This document shows, in pieces, positions 1 to 10,505 of a stretch of 64,000 bases of DNA. Position numbers and translations under genes: made by a program. This DNA comes from Takifugu bimaculatus. Taxonomy: Eukaryota; Chordata; Actinopteri; Tetraodontiformes; Tetraodontidae. The stretch covers positions 24,753,861-24,817,860 of the forward strand of contig CP034975.1 of the NCBI GenBank assembly GCA_004026145.2. Reading direction: 5' to 3'. Numbering within the stretch: the first letter of the stretch is position 1; the number at the start of each line of letters is the position of its first letter. The notes beneath the pieces were generated by a model. It saw only the letters and a program-made list of their open reading frames with translations. It did not search any database and was not told where the DNA came from.

Positions 1-170
1 TTATTAAAGGACTGTTAAGATTGCACAGCTTTTGTGTTGCCAGAAGTTTAAAAAGGTGCGACTGTCAACCTTTTGGATGGAGGAGAGGTGATAAAAGACA
101 ACATACCTTCATGCAGAACATGAAGTTAATTAGTGATAATCTAATAAACGGTCAGTTTTAGGGTCCTCAC

Positions 171-435
171 CAATTTTTGCGAATGAAGCCAGCAGCATCC
201 AAAGTGTGATCTCAAAAGGTATTTGTATTCTCGGGTAATCCATCGTGAACACCGGTAAATTTGCCTTTTCGGCGTCTGGAAAGGCCTGAGGGCCATTATC
301 AGGCTTAACCGGTGGGAGGATGGTGACACTGGGACTGGGTTTTGCTGGGATTTCACCTCTGGAGCCATGGAGAAAGATTAAAAAGGTGAAGACGATTATA
401 AAAAATCCAGTTTGACTGGGAAAACGCAATTCCAT
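171..435 (-). CDS. slc9a2: Sodium/hydrogen exchanger 2 (NHE2), first coding exon only
   Basis: Exon 1 of a Na+/H+ antiporter of the plasma membrane, which swaps extracellular Na+ for cytosolic H+ in epithelia. The exon encodes 88 complete residues. It starts at the ATG (435-433), followed by a hydrophobic signal-like segment (about residues 10-25) and a variable Pro-rich linker. It ends in the conserved block LPVFTMDYPRIQIPFEITLW...LASFAKIG that leads into the first core membrane helix. This block fits NHE2 better than NHE1 or NHE3 as I remember them. A GT donor (GTGAGG) follows at 170-165 on the minus strand in phase 1. The rest of the gene lies off the left edge of the window. The intact start and donor argue for a live gene; the paralogue call (NHE2) is by remembered similarity. 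Confidence 0.88.
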
Positions 436-689
436 AGTGAGGAAAAAACGAATAAAATAATAGCGCGATAATCCAAATCAATATAAAAGTATCAATTAAT
501 CCATCCAACCGGCGGTGAGGAGAGAAGAACAAACTCAGCGCCTCCTGTAAAAGCTCATATTTGTGGTTTTCACAGCATCATCTGGTCTAAATGATCCATT
601 GTGAAAGTCTGCTGACTTCTGTCCAGAGTTTGAGTTCCGGGTGAGGCTTCAATCTGCGTGAAACACACCTGAGAATCTACCTGGAGCGA

Positions 690-800
690 GTTCGCGAGTT
701 CCGATACGGGCTGGGCGCGGGCACGAGCGCGGATCTGATTGGCTGTTACCTGGAGCAGATGGGGAGGTGGGGGCGGGGCCTGTTCTGGCTCCACGCGAAG
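690..800 (-). promoter_or_regulatory. Probable slc9a2 promoter (GC box, CCAAT box)
   Basis: A GC-rich stretch lies 300-350 bp upstream of the slc9a2 start. It contains a GC box (GGGCGGGGCC at 771-780) and an inverted CCAAT box (ATTGGCT, about 738-744). The rest of the interval from 436 to about 850 is moderately CpG-rich. No TATA box was seen in a suitable place. The transcription start is not defined. Confidence 0.5.
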
Positions 801-850
801 TTTCGGTGACAACAGTTTTTCTGACGGATGAAAGTTTCACTTAAATTTCA

Positions 851-1980
851 GTCTCTGAGTGATCAGAACTAATAAATTGATGCACCGGTTCTGTCCAACC
901 GCACAAAGAATTTGCTCTTATTTTTAATAAAATGTAATTTTCAGGTTATATAACAAAATTAGAAAACAGGCCAATAACAAACCAAAGTACTTAAATGTCA
1001 ATCGAACTAACTGGGATTAAAGGTAACACGAGCACAAACAAAGCACAATTATATATATTATTTAATTGCGTTTAGTGGTGGTCTGCAGACCTGTGGAATG
1101 AAAAAAATGACTTAAATAGTGGACAAGACATTAAAACACTTCTTAATCGACTCCAGGTAAGTGACATGAATCATATTGGAAAGCTTCATAAAACTAGTTC
1201 TAAGACAGAATGAGCCACTTCCACGCCAGAGAAACGTTGGAACAATGGAGAAGCTTGTCAGGAGTGGCCAGCCAAGCAAAAGGACTCCGCTAACGCACAT
1301 ATGAAGCATGCAGGAAGCCACAAAAGAACCAACAACAACATCTGAAAAAGTACAGGCCTCACTTGTCTGAGTTAAACTGTTCTGGACTTAACAATAAGAG
1401 CAAAAAAGCCATTCACGGGAGAGATCAACGGTAAAAAAAAAAAAAAAAAAAGAAAAAAACCCCACTGTTGACCAAAAAGAGTGTAATGGCTCATTTTGGG
1501 TTTACTAAAAATCAACTTGATGACCATCAGATTTTTTTGGGAAAACCAAACCAAAACAAAACTGTGTGTTCCATCACATCTGGCGTAAAACTTATTTCAC
1601 AGTATATCCCGAGTATTGTACATAAATAAAATAAATATTGAATATTGGGACATCGAAAATATTATTATCCCATCACTGATTGTCTCACATCCCAACACAC
1701 ATCACTGAAACATCTATTAAATTCAATTCTACAGTAAAGCGTTAATGTTCCATTAAATTGTTTATTTTTCTGAAACATCTCTAATAATGTGATAACTGAT
1801 TTGTTTCAAGTAAGAAGAAAATGTTTTTCATTATCATTTTAGTCAAAGAATCATTTACTTGAACTTTAAAACCTAGTATCATTCTAGGACTTTTGAGTCA
1901 AATTTATAGGATGTTCAAATAAATAAAGCGGATTTTATTCAGTTCTATTTAATCCAGAACACTGCCGACAGCGCCCCCAG
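851..1980. other. AT-rich intergenic DNA, no gene seen
   Basis: The stretch between the divergent slc9a2 and inpp4a regions holds only short stop-bounded frames and an A-rich tract (about 1433-1457). I see no splice-bounded coding exon, no RNA gene and no recognisable transposon. Confidence 0.6.
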
Positions 1981-1984
1981 TGGA

Positions 1985-2120
1985 GAGCGGGCTGTACTAC
2001 TGCCAGCCGCGGTATTACGTCTGCGTGCCGGAGCCAGGGCGAGTCTCTCCTGGAGGCATCGTCGACTGTCAACCAGGATGCGCATCATTGCGAGAAGAAC
2101 GTTTCATACCCCTGTAAACG
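1985..2120 (+). other. Candidate first exon (inpp4a 5' UTR, or exon 1 of a small ORF)
   Basis: A sharply bounded GC/CpG-rich stretch in AT-rich surroundings ends in a strong donor, ACG|GTGAGTGG, at 2120/2121. The likely reading is a non-coding 5' exon of inpp4a, whose coding exon begins at 5232 behind a good acceptor. The exon also carries an ATG at 2078 with an open frame to the donor (MRIIARRTFHTPVN, phase 1), so a separate small protein is possible. Start site and transcript are unproven. Confidence 0.4.
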
Positions 2121-2671
2121 GTGAGTGGTTGATCCTTCGATTCTTTGTGTTTCACGTCGCCTGTCGACACCTCTCCTTTTGGAATTTTTTACGCTGAGAG
2201 ATTCTGCCGTCAGGAACCGGGCGCCACCCCGCTGCAGGAGCATGTTTACAGTCACAGAGAGATCTCGGATGTTGTGCTTTTTCTGTGCTCTTTTACATGG
2301 GTTGTTCCAACTGTGCTCTTAGACGTGTGGTATATTTTGATGAATGAGCATCATCAGATATTGTGACGTAATGTCCGCTGTCCGACTGTCAATAAACAAA
2401 CACATCCAGTGTTATCGCCATAAATTCGTGGTTTTGGTTACCTCTGTTTCAAAGTTTCAAGCGGCTTTGCGCCCGTTAAAGCAGGATTATGCACAATAAC
2501 CTTTACTTGTAATTAGGCTGTTCTCCATTTAAAACCAGGGGTTTTGCCTGTGGACCAGTGTGTCACGCCATTGCAGGCCTAGCAAGTGCTCACCACAGGA
2601 GTGGGGATTAGACTTGGGCTGTTGAGTGACAGTTTTTATGACAAAGAGGCACATAAAGGATGCTGCGCTCC

Positions 2672-3115
2672 TTACCATCTTCTCCTGTGTCTCTCTGCAC
2701 GTGCATGATTTTTGTTTCTGATTATTTTGACGGTTGAATGGATCTTCTGCTCCACCCCAATGTTAGCCAAGGGTCCATGTTTCTGTGGATGAAACTTGTT
2801 ATCATCAAAGATTTCTTTCTTGATATCACTAAAAAGGCTGTTTTTAATCTCTCCTCCCCTTTTTCTGACATATTCTCCTGGGTATAACATATTTTGCACA
2901 TCCTCATTGATCAGATAATCAGAAAGGATCCTATGGATTCGAGTATCATTTACAGACCAGTTCCTGTAGGTCAGATGGGAGGGACAGTATATCGTGATGG
3001 CAAAGCTCAGAATCAGAAACAGAATCGTCACACTGACACTAAGAAGAGCATCGGGGTTATAGTGGGGCACAGGAACGGTTCCATTTTGGGGTCGAAGAGC
3101 CATTTTGGGGGACAT
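2672..3115 (-). CDS. Unrecognised single-pass membrane protein ORF
   Basis: A 147-codon open frame that I do not recognise. It has two near-adjacent Met codons at the start (residues 1 and 5) and a short polar N-terminus. One strong hydrophobic segment (about residues 26-45, ALLSVSVTILFLILSFAITI) is followed by two N-glycosylation sequons (NWS, NDT) just after it. A charged region of about 90 residues ends in an Arg-rich tail (RHRRRW). This looks like a small type II membrane protein. The stop overlaps a donor-like TG|GTAAGG, so the frame may instead be the first exon of a longer spliced gene. It lies antisense between the putative first exon of inpp4a and its coding exons. Codon choice looks plausible for a real gene. 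A chance ORF of this length is possible in 64 kb, but less likely given the membrane segment with sequons. Confidence 0.45.
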   Translation of the reverse strand: MSPKMALRPQNGTVPVPHYNPDALLSVSVTILFLILSFAITIYCPSHLTYRNWSVNDTRIHRILSDYLINEDVQNMLYPGEYVRKRGGEIKNSLFSDIKKEIFDDNKFHPQKHGPLANIGVEQKIHSTVKIIRNKNHARAERHRRRW

Positions 3116-3439
3116 ATGAGGAGCACGTCTGAGAGCATCGGGGGGAGGCAGCTGTGTGGCGCCAGTGTGTGACTAACTGGATCTTGTGTGTCTTCTGGCC
3201 TCCTCTGGGGACTTGCTACCGACAGAATCTGCTCTTTACCTCCCTAAACAACACGACCTCAGTGCGCCAGTCTTAAAGCGGCGAAGCTTCCATATAGGTC
3301 AGAGGTCACATAAAGAGGAAGAGATGTTCCCTCAGGGACACATGATGCTGTTAGCAGCTAGCTTATCTGTTAGGAGAGAAACCGGGTCATAAACAATTTA
3401 GGCATACAGATCCAGGTCGATATTTCTCTTATTCTACAG

Positions 3440-3672
3440 GCATGAAGGACCTGATCAGCGGTCCACAGGTGTTGATCGCTATCTTGATCCGGTTCAACAA
3501 CAGATCCTTTCATTTGATTTCCACGCTCAGGCCTCTGGTCTCGCTTCACTTTCAGACCTTAACAAATGTGATGATCCACGGCTCCCTGCGGCTCAACGTT
3601 AGATCTACCCTAGGCTTCCTAGAGAGCGTCCCACAGTGCCCACGGGCGTTTCGAAATGGCGCGGCGTGTTAA
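3440..3672 (+). other. Possible second exon of a small ORF (low support)
   Basis: A good acceptor (TCTTATTCTACAG, ending 3439) precedes an open frame that runs to a TAA at 3670-3672. Joined in phase to the ATG frame of the 1985-2120 exon it would give about 91 residues. The protein resembles nothing I know. The phase match has a one-in-three chance of being accidental. Confidence 0.15.
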
Positions 3673-3820
3673 ACAATGTTTCCCGCTGACGATCGCTCAC
3701 ATGCAGCTTAATGAGGCAGAGCGGCAGCCCTGTAATTGTCATCTGCTTTGGTCTCACACAAAGCAGCTAAAATGCAGATTAAAGTGACAGAGCGTCACGC
3801 TGGAGTCTGACTGTGGCGCC

Positions 3821-3851
3821 TGACGTCAGCACAGATGCACGTGTATAAATA
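3821..3851 (+). promoter_or_regulatory. CRE plus TATA core promoter
   Basis: A perfect palindromic cAMP-response element (TGACGTCA, 3821-3828) lies 15 bp upstream of a consensus TATA box (TATAAATA, 3844-3851). The spacing fits a focused start near 3873-3880. It points into inpp4a and would give an alternative, possibly CREB-regulated, 5' exon. Confidence 0.5.
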
Positions 3852-3872
3852 GACCTCGCCACAAGTCGTCCT

Positions 3873-4026
3873 TTCACTTGAATGCACAGTGGCACGGGCA
3901 CAGCTGTGCTGCCTTTGTGGCTGGATTTCTAAGGGACAGGAGATAAAACGCTTGCTCGATCGATGTCTCCCCAGCCAATCAGGATACACGTTGACTGTTC
4001 ATTCAGGGCGTTTGGTCTGTGCAGAG
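3873..4026 (+). other. Candidate alternative 5' exon of inpp4a
   Basis: The interval from the expected start of the CRE/TATA promoter to a strong donor (GCAGAG|GTGAGTGAG at 4026/4027). It contains a short upstream ORF starting at 3882 that ends within the exon, so it would be an untranslated leader. It could splice to the inpp4a coding exon at 5232. The link is inferred from strand, order and splice sites. Confidence 0.35.
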
Positions 4027-5231
4027 GTGAGTGAGTATTTGTGTAGCAGGAGCACGAAAGAGACGTTTGAAGCAGCTTCCAGCTCAGATTAGTCACCAGA
4101 CCTCCTTTTTTGTCCCTGTTAGCCTCCCACAGTCTCTTCATTCATGATTGTGCTAAAGTTGTGTCTATTTGTCAGTGCGCCGTCACACTTAATCCTTTTT
4201 TGGGTGTTGTTTTTGCGGGTGGAGCATTATGATAAGAGCATGAACTGCGTCTCCCCCTCAGTGATGTCAGCCTCCCTGCAAGATGACTGATTCTTGTTTT
4301 ACCACGTGCACCTATTCAACCTGCTCTGGTGCCAGGTCCTCTGCTGGTGACGCGGCTGCAACGACAGAGTCTTTTGTGTAACTAACAGTATCACTTGTGC
4401 TGAGCTCTCATGCGTGGTTTGAGGAAATTATAAGGAGAACTACCTCTCTCTCAGATTATAATTTAGGCTTGTAATTAAATATGAAGCCCATACAGAATCA
4501 TTCCTGACCACTGAGCCCTGGAACTGTTTCCATGAAACTGGAACACTAGTTTTTTAAATGGAAATTGAATTCAGTATTGTGTTTTCTTGTAATAATTTAT
4601 AGTTGTACTGATTCCTATGAAATTTCAGTAGTGAGACACACCTGTGGCCTCAGATACCCAGAAGATGCCCGTGACTGTGTTATTCTCTTTGAGTGAAACC
4701 TGTTTATTATTTGGTTTGATTTCAATAATTCAGAAATATTAAGACAACATGGTGTCAAATATTAGTATACTGAACAGTTGTGTGTTGGATATTTTGTGTT
4801 TTACAACATGAACGACATTTAAAGCTCTGTTGGTAATTTCAAGCGTTATGTTCATGTATGAAAGATGGAAAAGGTGATTAACCTGATGAAAATATGTCAG
4901 TTCTCTCTGTAAGTTTCTATCCTGCAGCTGTGTGAACTTTCTATAACTGCTTACTTTGGCTCATTATAAAAGGAAATGAAAGTCAAACTAGCAACAGAAG
5001 ATATCTTCAAATTGCAGAATCATACTGAGATGATAACTTTTAACACAGTAAGGAACCCAAACCAACCTAAATGTGAGTTATTTCAAGTATTCCATTACTA
5101 GTATTCCTGATTATTTCAGTGTCTGTTGTATAATGAGAAACATGTCTCTCAACATGTTGTCTTGCCTGTTTCTATGGAGACGGAACAGGATCTACTCTAT
5201 ATTCTCGGTTTTCTTTGTCCCCCCTTTCCAG
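4027..5231 (+). other. Probable inpp4a 5' intron
   Basis: AT-rich DNA with no supported exon or repeat. It ends in a strong polypyrimidine tract and acceptor (CCCCCCTTTCCAG, ending 5231) in front of the first coding exon. Confidence 0.5.
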
Positions 5232-5370
5232 CTTCACCATCAACACACGCGTAACGGCGTTGACACTTGACACTGACACGAACATACGAGACAGATGACG
5301 GTTTAATCATCGGCGCCTCCACATCATTCTGTTCTTATTGGAAAAGCATCGGCGTGAACAACAGCCAACT

Positions 5371-8300
5371 ATGTCCGGGAAGGAGCGCAGCCCACGCCAC
5401 CGGCCGTGGTCCGTCTACCGGGCCAACACATTTGATCTCTCCGCTGAGATGATGGGACTAGCACTGTCAGGTAACTAAGTAACTGCTACCATGGTAACCT
5501 GAGTTCAGCAACGACATACTAAGGTGATAAATCATGGGCCCCTCTCTCTCTCTCGCTGTCTCTCTCTCTCTCTCTCTCTCTCTGTGTCTCTCACCCACAG
5601 GCAACAGTCAGGATCCAGACGAACCCGTGCTGGAGTTCAGTGTGGGTAAGTTCAAGAAGAGTTCACAGACACGCTGCCTTTGATCCTGCCTAGAAAATCA
5701 GTGGTAAAATATGAAATGTGAAAAGGCCAGTGGTATTTTCCTGTGACCGATGAAGGCAACGTGCCTTGTAAACACATTTCATGACCAAAACCATCACAGA
5801 ATTGAGCCCAAGTTTAGAGTGGCTAAAATAACGCAACATGTTAGCATGTTAGAGTCACTTTTTATTGGAACTTTGTAAATGTACGCGATCATTCTCCTTT
5901 CTGATTTCAGATTAGCTGCCTAGCATTGGTTGCTATAGGTAACAGAACAGTGAAAGTTCTCTGTGGGGTATTAAATTGAAACATCAGTCAGACTAACTTT
6001 GTTCATAACTTCATCAGGAAAGGGTCCTCATCTACGGTATTTATAATAGTGACTTGTGTCAGTAATGTGGACAGTATTTGTTTCAAAAATAATTTTATAA
6101 TGCAATTTCTAACTGATATTGGAGTATATTTATGTCCCTAGTGTTCTGAGCCCAGCTACACTTGAGCTTACCTGCAGTTCAGCACAGCACATCCTGACCT
6201 TGTCTCAGTTTTCCTGTTACACATGACATAACTGGGAAGCTCATTGCCCAGAGGAAATGTATTAATCTGTTTACTGGGCAGTTGACGGTTCAAATCCTGG
6301 GACAGCTCATGTGTTGAGGTGCCCATTAGCAAGGCCGCCCATTTGTCTGCGGACACAGTGCTGTCTGGCTTGTGTGTGTTTATTACTGGTGTATAAGAAG
6401 GAGGGGTTAAATGCAGAGGTCAACTTCACTAACAGTAATTGTTGTGTGTCCAAAATATAAGTAATTCACTCATTTATTTAACTGATTTATTAAGAATTAA
6501 TTAGAATAACCATACTATCAATGAATATTTTCTTAAAAAACGATGGTGCATAACATGAAGCTGAATTTCTCTGCAGCAGATATTGATTTTATTTTGTCAC
6601 TGTAGCTGCAAGATGATAACTGCTGATAACTGCTGATAGGATTTGGGATGGCTGTGCCAGTAATTGCAGACTTGGTCTATTATAATGGTCATTTCTAAGA
6701 CAAAATCAGCATCATTTGCGTGGAGGGATTTTACTTTATATCCCCCGTTTAAGTGGAGAGTATCATCATAAATCGCTGCAGCTTATCGTGGACTAACAAC
6801 ACCCAAGTAGTGCTGAGATCCTTCTCCCATAGCCTAGGATTAGAGACCAGTAGCTGACATTGTTTTGTAATCTCTGTTTGTGCATCTGCAGCCTGCAGTG
6901 AGCTGATCACTCCCACTCTGGATCGCAAACCAACCAGCTTTGTTGCTGTCAGCTGCACCACTCCACCTCAGGCCTTCTGGACCAAGCATGCTCAGACTGA
7001 AATCATAGAAGTAGGATTTCTGCTGCCTGCCTTCCCGCCTTCATTTTTACTTACTTCTGATGCAGACTTGGAACCAGCTCACCTCTTTCTGTCTGGCTTT
7101 GTCACCAGGCCACCAGTAATCCCATCTACCTGAGCAGCATCGCATTCTTCCAGGACTCTATGATCACTCAGCAGACTCAGGTCAAGCTTTCTGTCTATGA
7201 TGTAAAGGACCGCTCACAGGGCACCGTAAGCAATCCGCCTTCTCTCCCCTGAAAAAAACTCCAGGGATTAGTCAAATCCTTAAACCTTCTCTGTATTTGT
7301 TAGATGTACATGCTGGGATCCTCCATGTTTTCTGTGAAAGAGCTGCTGCAGGACAAGCACCACAGACTGCACCTGACACTCAGGTAAGAAGACAAACCTG
7401 ATGGGGAGTTTGGGGGGGCGTTCATTTACGTAGTGTCGCTGTGGGACAGGTCAGCTGAGAACGAGAGAGTGGGAAACATCACCGTCATTGCCTGGCAGGT
7501 GGAGGAAAAGCGGGAACAGAGAGCACCAGTTCCCCGATTACAGAGAGGAGACACTGTTAATGGGCGGGTGAGTGGTCCTCAGCTGCTGTTTCTGTGTATG
7601 TGATATTAAAGGCTCAAAAGCTAAATATTTGGTTCCGTTGTGTCTGGTATGAGCTGTTCTGCGATTATTATCTGGCTTCTTTCATTATGACGTTGACCCA
7701 CTTCTGGGACGGATGCACCCTGTGCTGCAGGACTGCAGGTGGGAGCACAACTGGGGAGAACGGGGCTTCAGATTAGAGGTCGCTGCTGCAGCATAGCAGA
7801 AAGTAATCTGGGGTTAGGGTTAGATAACATTTTCCATTAAACTGTCTCTGCTGTCACGAGTATGGATGAGGGACTACGTTTTAGTTTTCTCACTAAATCT
7901 TTTATGTTTTTGGATCAGATGGTTCTGCCTGTGGATGAAAGTCTGACTGAGTCTGTAGGCATCAAATCCAGGTCTTCGTCTTTGTTCAAAGACCTTCTGC
8001 TGAAGGCTGGTGAGTGACTGTGATTATTCCAACATGTCTCAGCCACTTGTGGAAGTCTTAGCTGCGGGTTGTCATGACTTCGACACGTTACGCCTCTTTT
8101 TAGCATTTGGAGGTGTCATGTCCCGAACGTACCGCTTCCCCACCACGGACGGTAACCACCTTCGCATCTTGGAGCAGATGGCGGAGAGCGTGCTGTCCCT
8201 CCATGTTCCCCGGCAGTTTGTCAAACTGCTGCTGGAGGAAGATGCTGTCAGGTTACATCTCAAAGTTATTTTATGCATGAACACAAAGATTTGTGAGGAG

Positions 8301-10470
8301 TCAACCTCCTCCACACGCTTATTGTTTACTGAGGATGCTGCTGAGCTACTGGGAGCTCCACAGTGACTCAACATGAAGTCTGTTGTTTAATTGTATTTGT
8401 GTGGTGTGCAGAGTGTGTGAGCTGGAGGAACTGGGGGAGCTGTCTCCATGCTGGGAGAACCTCAGGAGGCAGATCATCACTCAGTATCAGACCATTATCC
8501 TGACTTACCAGGAGACCATAAGTGACCTGCACGAATACAAAGGTGAGAGATATAAACAAGCATTGCAGATTCATGTTACTCAGTCAAAAGAGTCTCAGGT
8601 TTCATTCTTATGTGTAATTTTTAATAGCTCAGCCTTTTTAAATGTGAAATATCCTCTGCTTCTGTCTCCCAGGTCCTTCATTTAAGTCAAGCACCTTGAA
8701 AGCTGAGAGGAAATTAGAGTTTATTCCTACAAACCTGCATGTCCAAAGGATGAGAGTGCAGGGAGAGGCTGGCTATGGTTGGTCCTTTATTGCTGCATTT
8801 CTACCTGTCCGTATTTTAAAGATCTGTCTGTGTGGTTTTTCAGAAATATTTACTGGAATTATGCTAAGCAGCTAACGCCAGCAATGTTAGTGGTGAGCGA
8901 ATGTGTCACCATTTATTCTTTATCGGGTTACAGAGGACTTGTTCCCTGTGAAAATTTATATTGAAATTCCTATATATTGTTTAATTCAGTCGTTCTTTTT
9001 CCATTGTCTGTCTCATTTTTTTTTTACTCTCCTACGATTAGACCGCACCTATGACGTGGTGACTATTGGTGCTCCTGCTGCACATCATCAGGGCTTTAAA
9101 GGCTGCGGCCTCCGCAAATTGCTGCACAAGCTTGAAGAAGCCAGGAAGAAGTGAGTGGAAAGCAGATCATACACACTTCCATGTCGATTTACAGAGAAAT
9201 TAATAGTCTTTTTTGAAATTATTTTTTTGCCATACATAATCAGCACTTATGGGGAGGAAAGGTGAGCTATTATATTTGTTGTGGGCATGTGCACCAGCTC
9301 GTTAGGGTAGCTTTGTTTGTTAGTTGCACAATTTATTTCTATTTTGTGCCATTTTCTTCCAAACACAGCCAGAGCTCTGCGGCCTCTAAGAGAATGGTGT
9401 ACCAGCCTCAGGACATTGTGAAAGCGAAGGAGCTAATCGCTCAGATTAACACTCTGAAGACGCAGGTGTGCTATTACACCGAACGCCTGTCTCGAGCCGC
9501 CAAGGACCGCTCAGCCAATGCTTTGGAGAGAACCCTCACCATCCTGAAAGAGAAGGTGGGAACTAGGTCACAGGTTTAACATTCTGATAAGAAATATGTG
9601 CAGATAGGACAAGATTTATTCTACACACCTTTGAAATGAAGCTGTAGTTCTGATGGAACCTTTTTATCTTTACCCACCTCCCTCTGATGTTTCTCCCGCA
9701 GACCCGTCAGCTGGTGACGGTGTGCGACTCCAAACTTCTGTCTACGGCCATCCTGGCCTTGGCCGCTGCGCGTCCAGAGCTGACCCAGCAGGGCACCCCA
9801 TCCCCATCCTCTTCCTCTCTCTCACCCTCCTCTCGTTCTCCATCACGCTCTCCTTCCCGCCACTCCACCTCCCCTTCCCGTGCCGGCACCTCACCATCTG
9901 CAGAGGGCACCAAAAACAAACGCTCCTCATTTCAAACAGATTTGCCTGAGGAGGAGTGGGTAAGATAAGAGTGTGTTTGCCCCTTCAGTACCTGGGTTCA
10001 TGTGTGTTTTCAGATGTACTGACCATTGACTATTTGAATTCTTTGCTTGTGTGTAGGAGAAGATTTGGTTAAATGTTGATAAGAGCCTGGAGTGTGTCAT
10101 TCAGAAGGTGGACAGGCTGCTGCAGAGAGACAAACTCCAGAGCGACAGTAGCTCTGAGGATGTGTTTCTTCTCGCCAACGAGGAGCCGAAGAATGCGAGG
10201 AAAGGTACCAGTACAAAGTTCTCTATTGCTGTGTGTCTTCTAGCTCAGCAACAGTGAGCATCACTCTGTCACCAGAATGCTCCCTGTTCATGTCCTGATC
10301 GGCAACTGTCTGGCCTTACTGCCTGATTAATTCTAAATTGATCTCTCCACATCTGGACACATCTTACTTTCTCTCTCTCACTCACAGACAGCAGCCCAGA
10401 AGTAGAGAAAACTTCTCCAGGTGAGAGCAATAATTACTAAACTAATAAACATCAGACACTGCAAAACAAG

Positions 10471-10505
<35 letters not shown>

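Noticed and set aside
5541..5592. CT repeat as a regulatory GAGA element
   Set aside because: It is simply the expanded polypyrimidine tract before an inpp4a exon; nothing else supports regulation.
6285..6310. tRNA gene suggested by GGTTCAAATCC
   Set aside because: No acceptor stem or A box in place; better explained as a SINE-like repeat.
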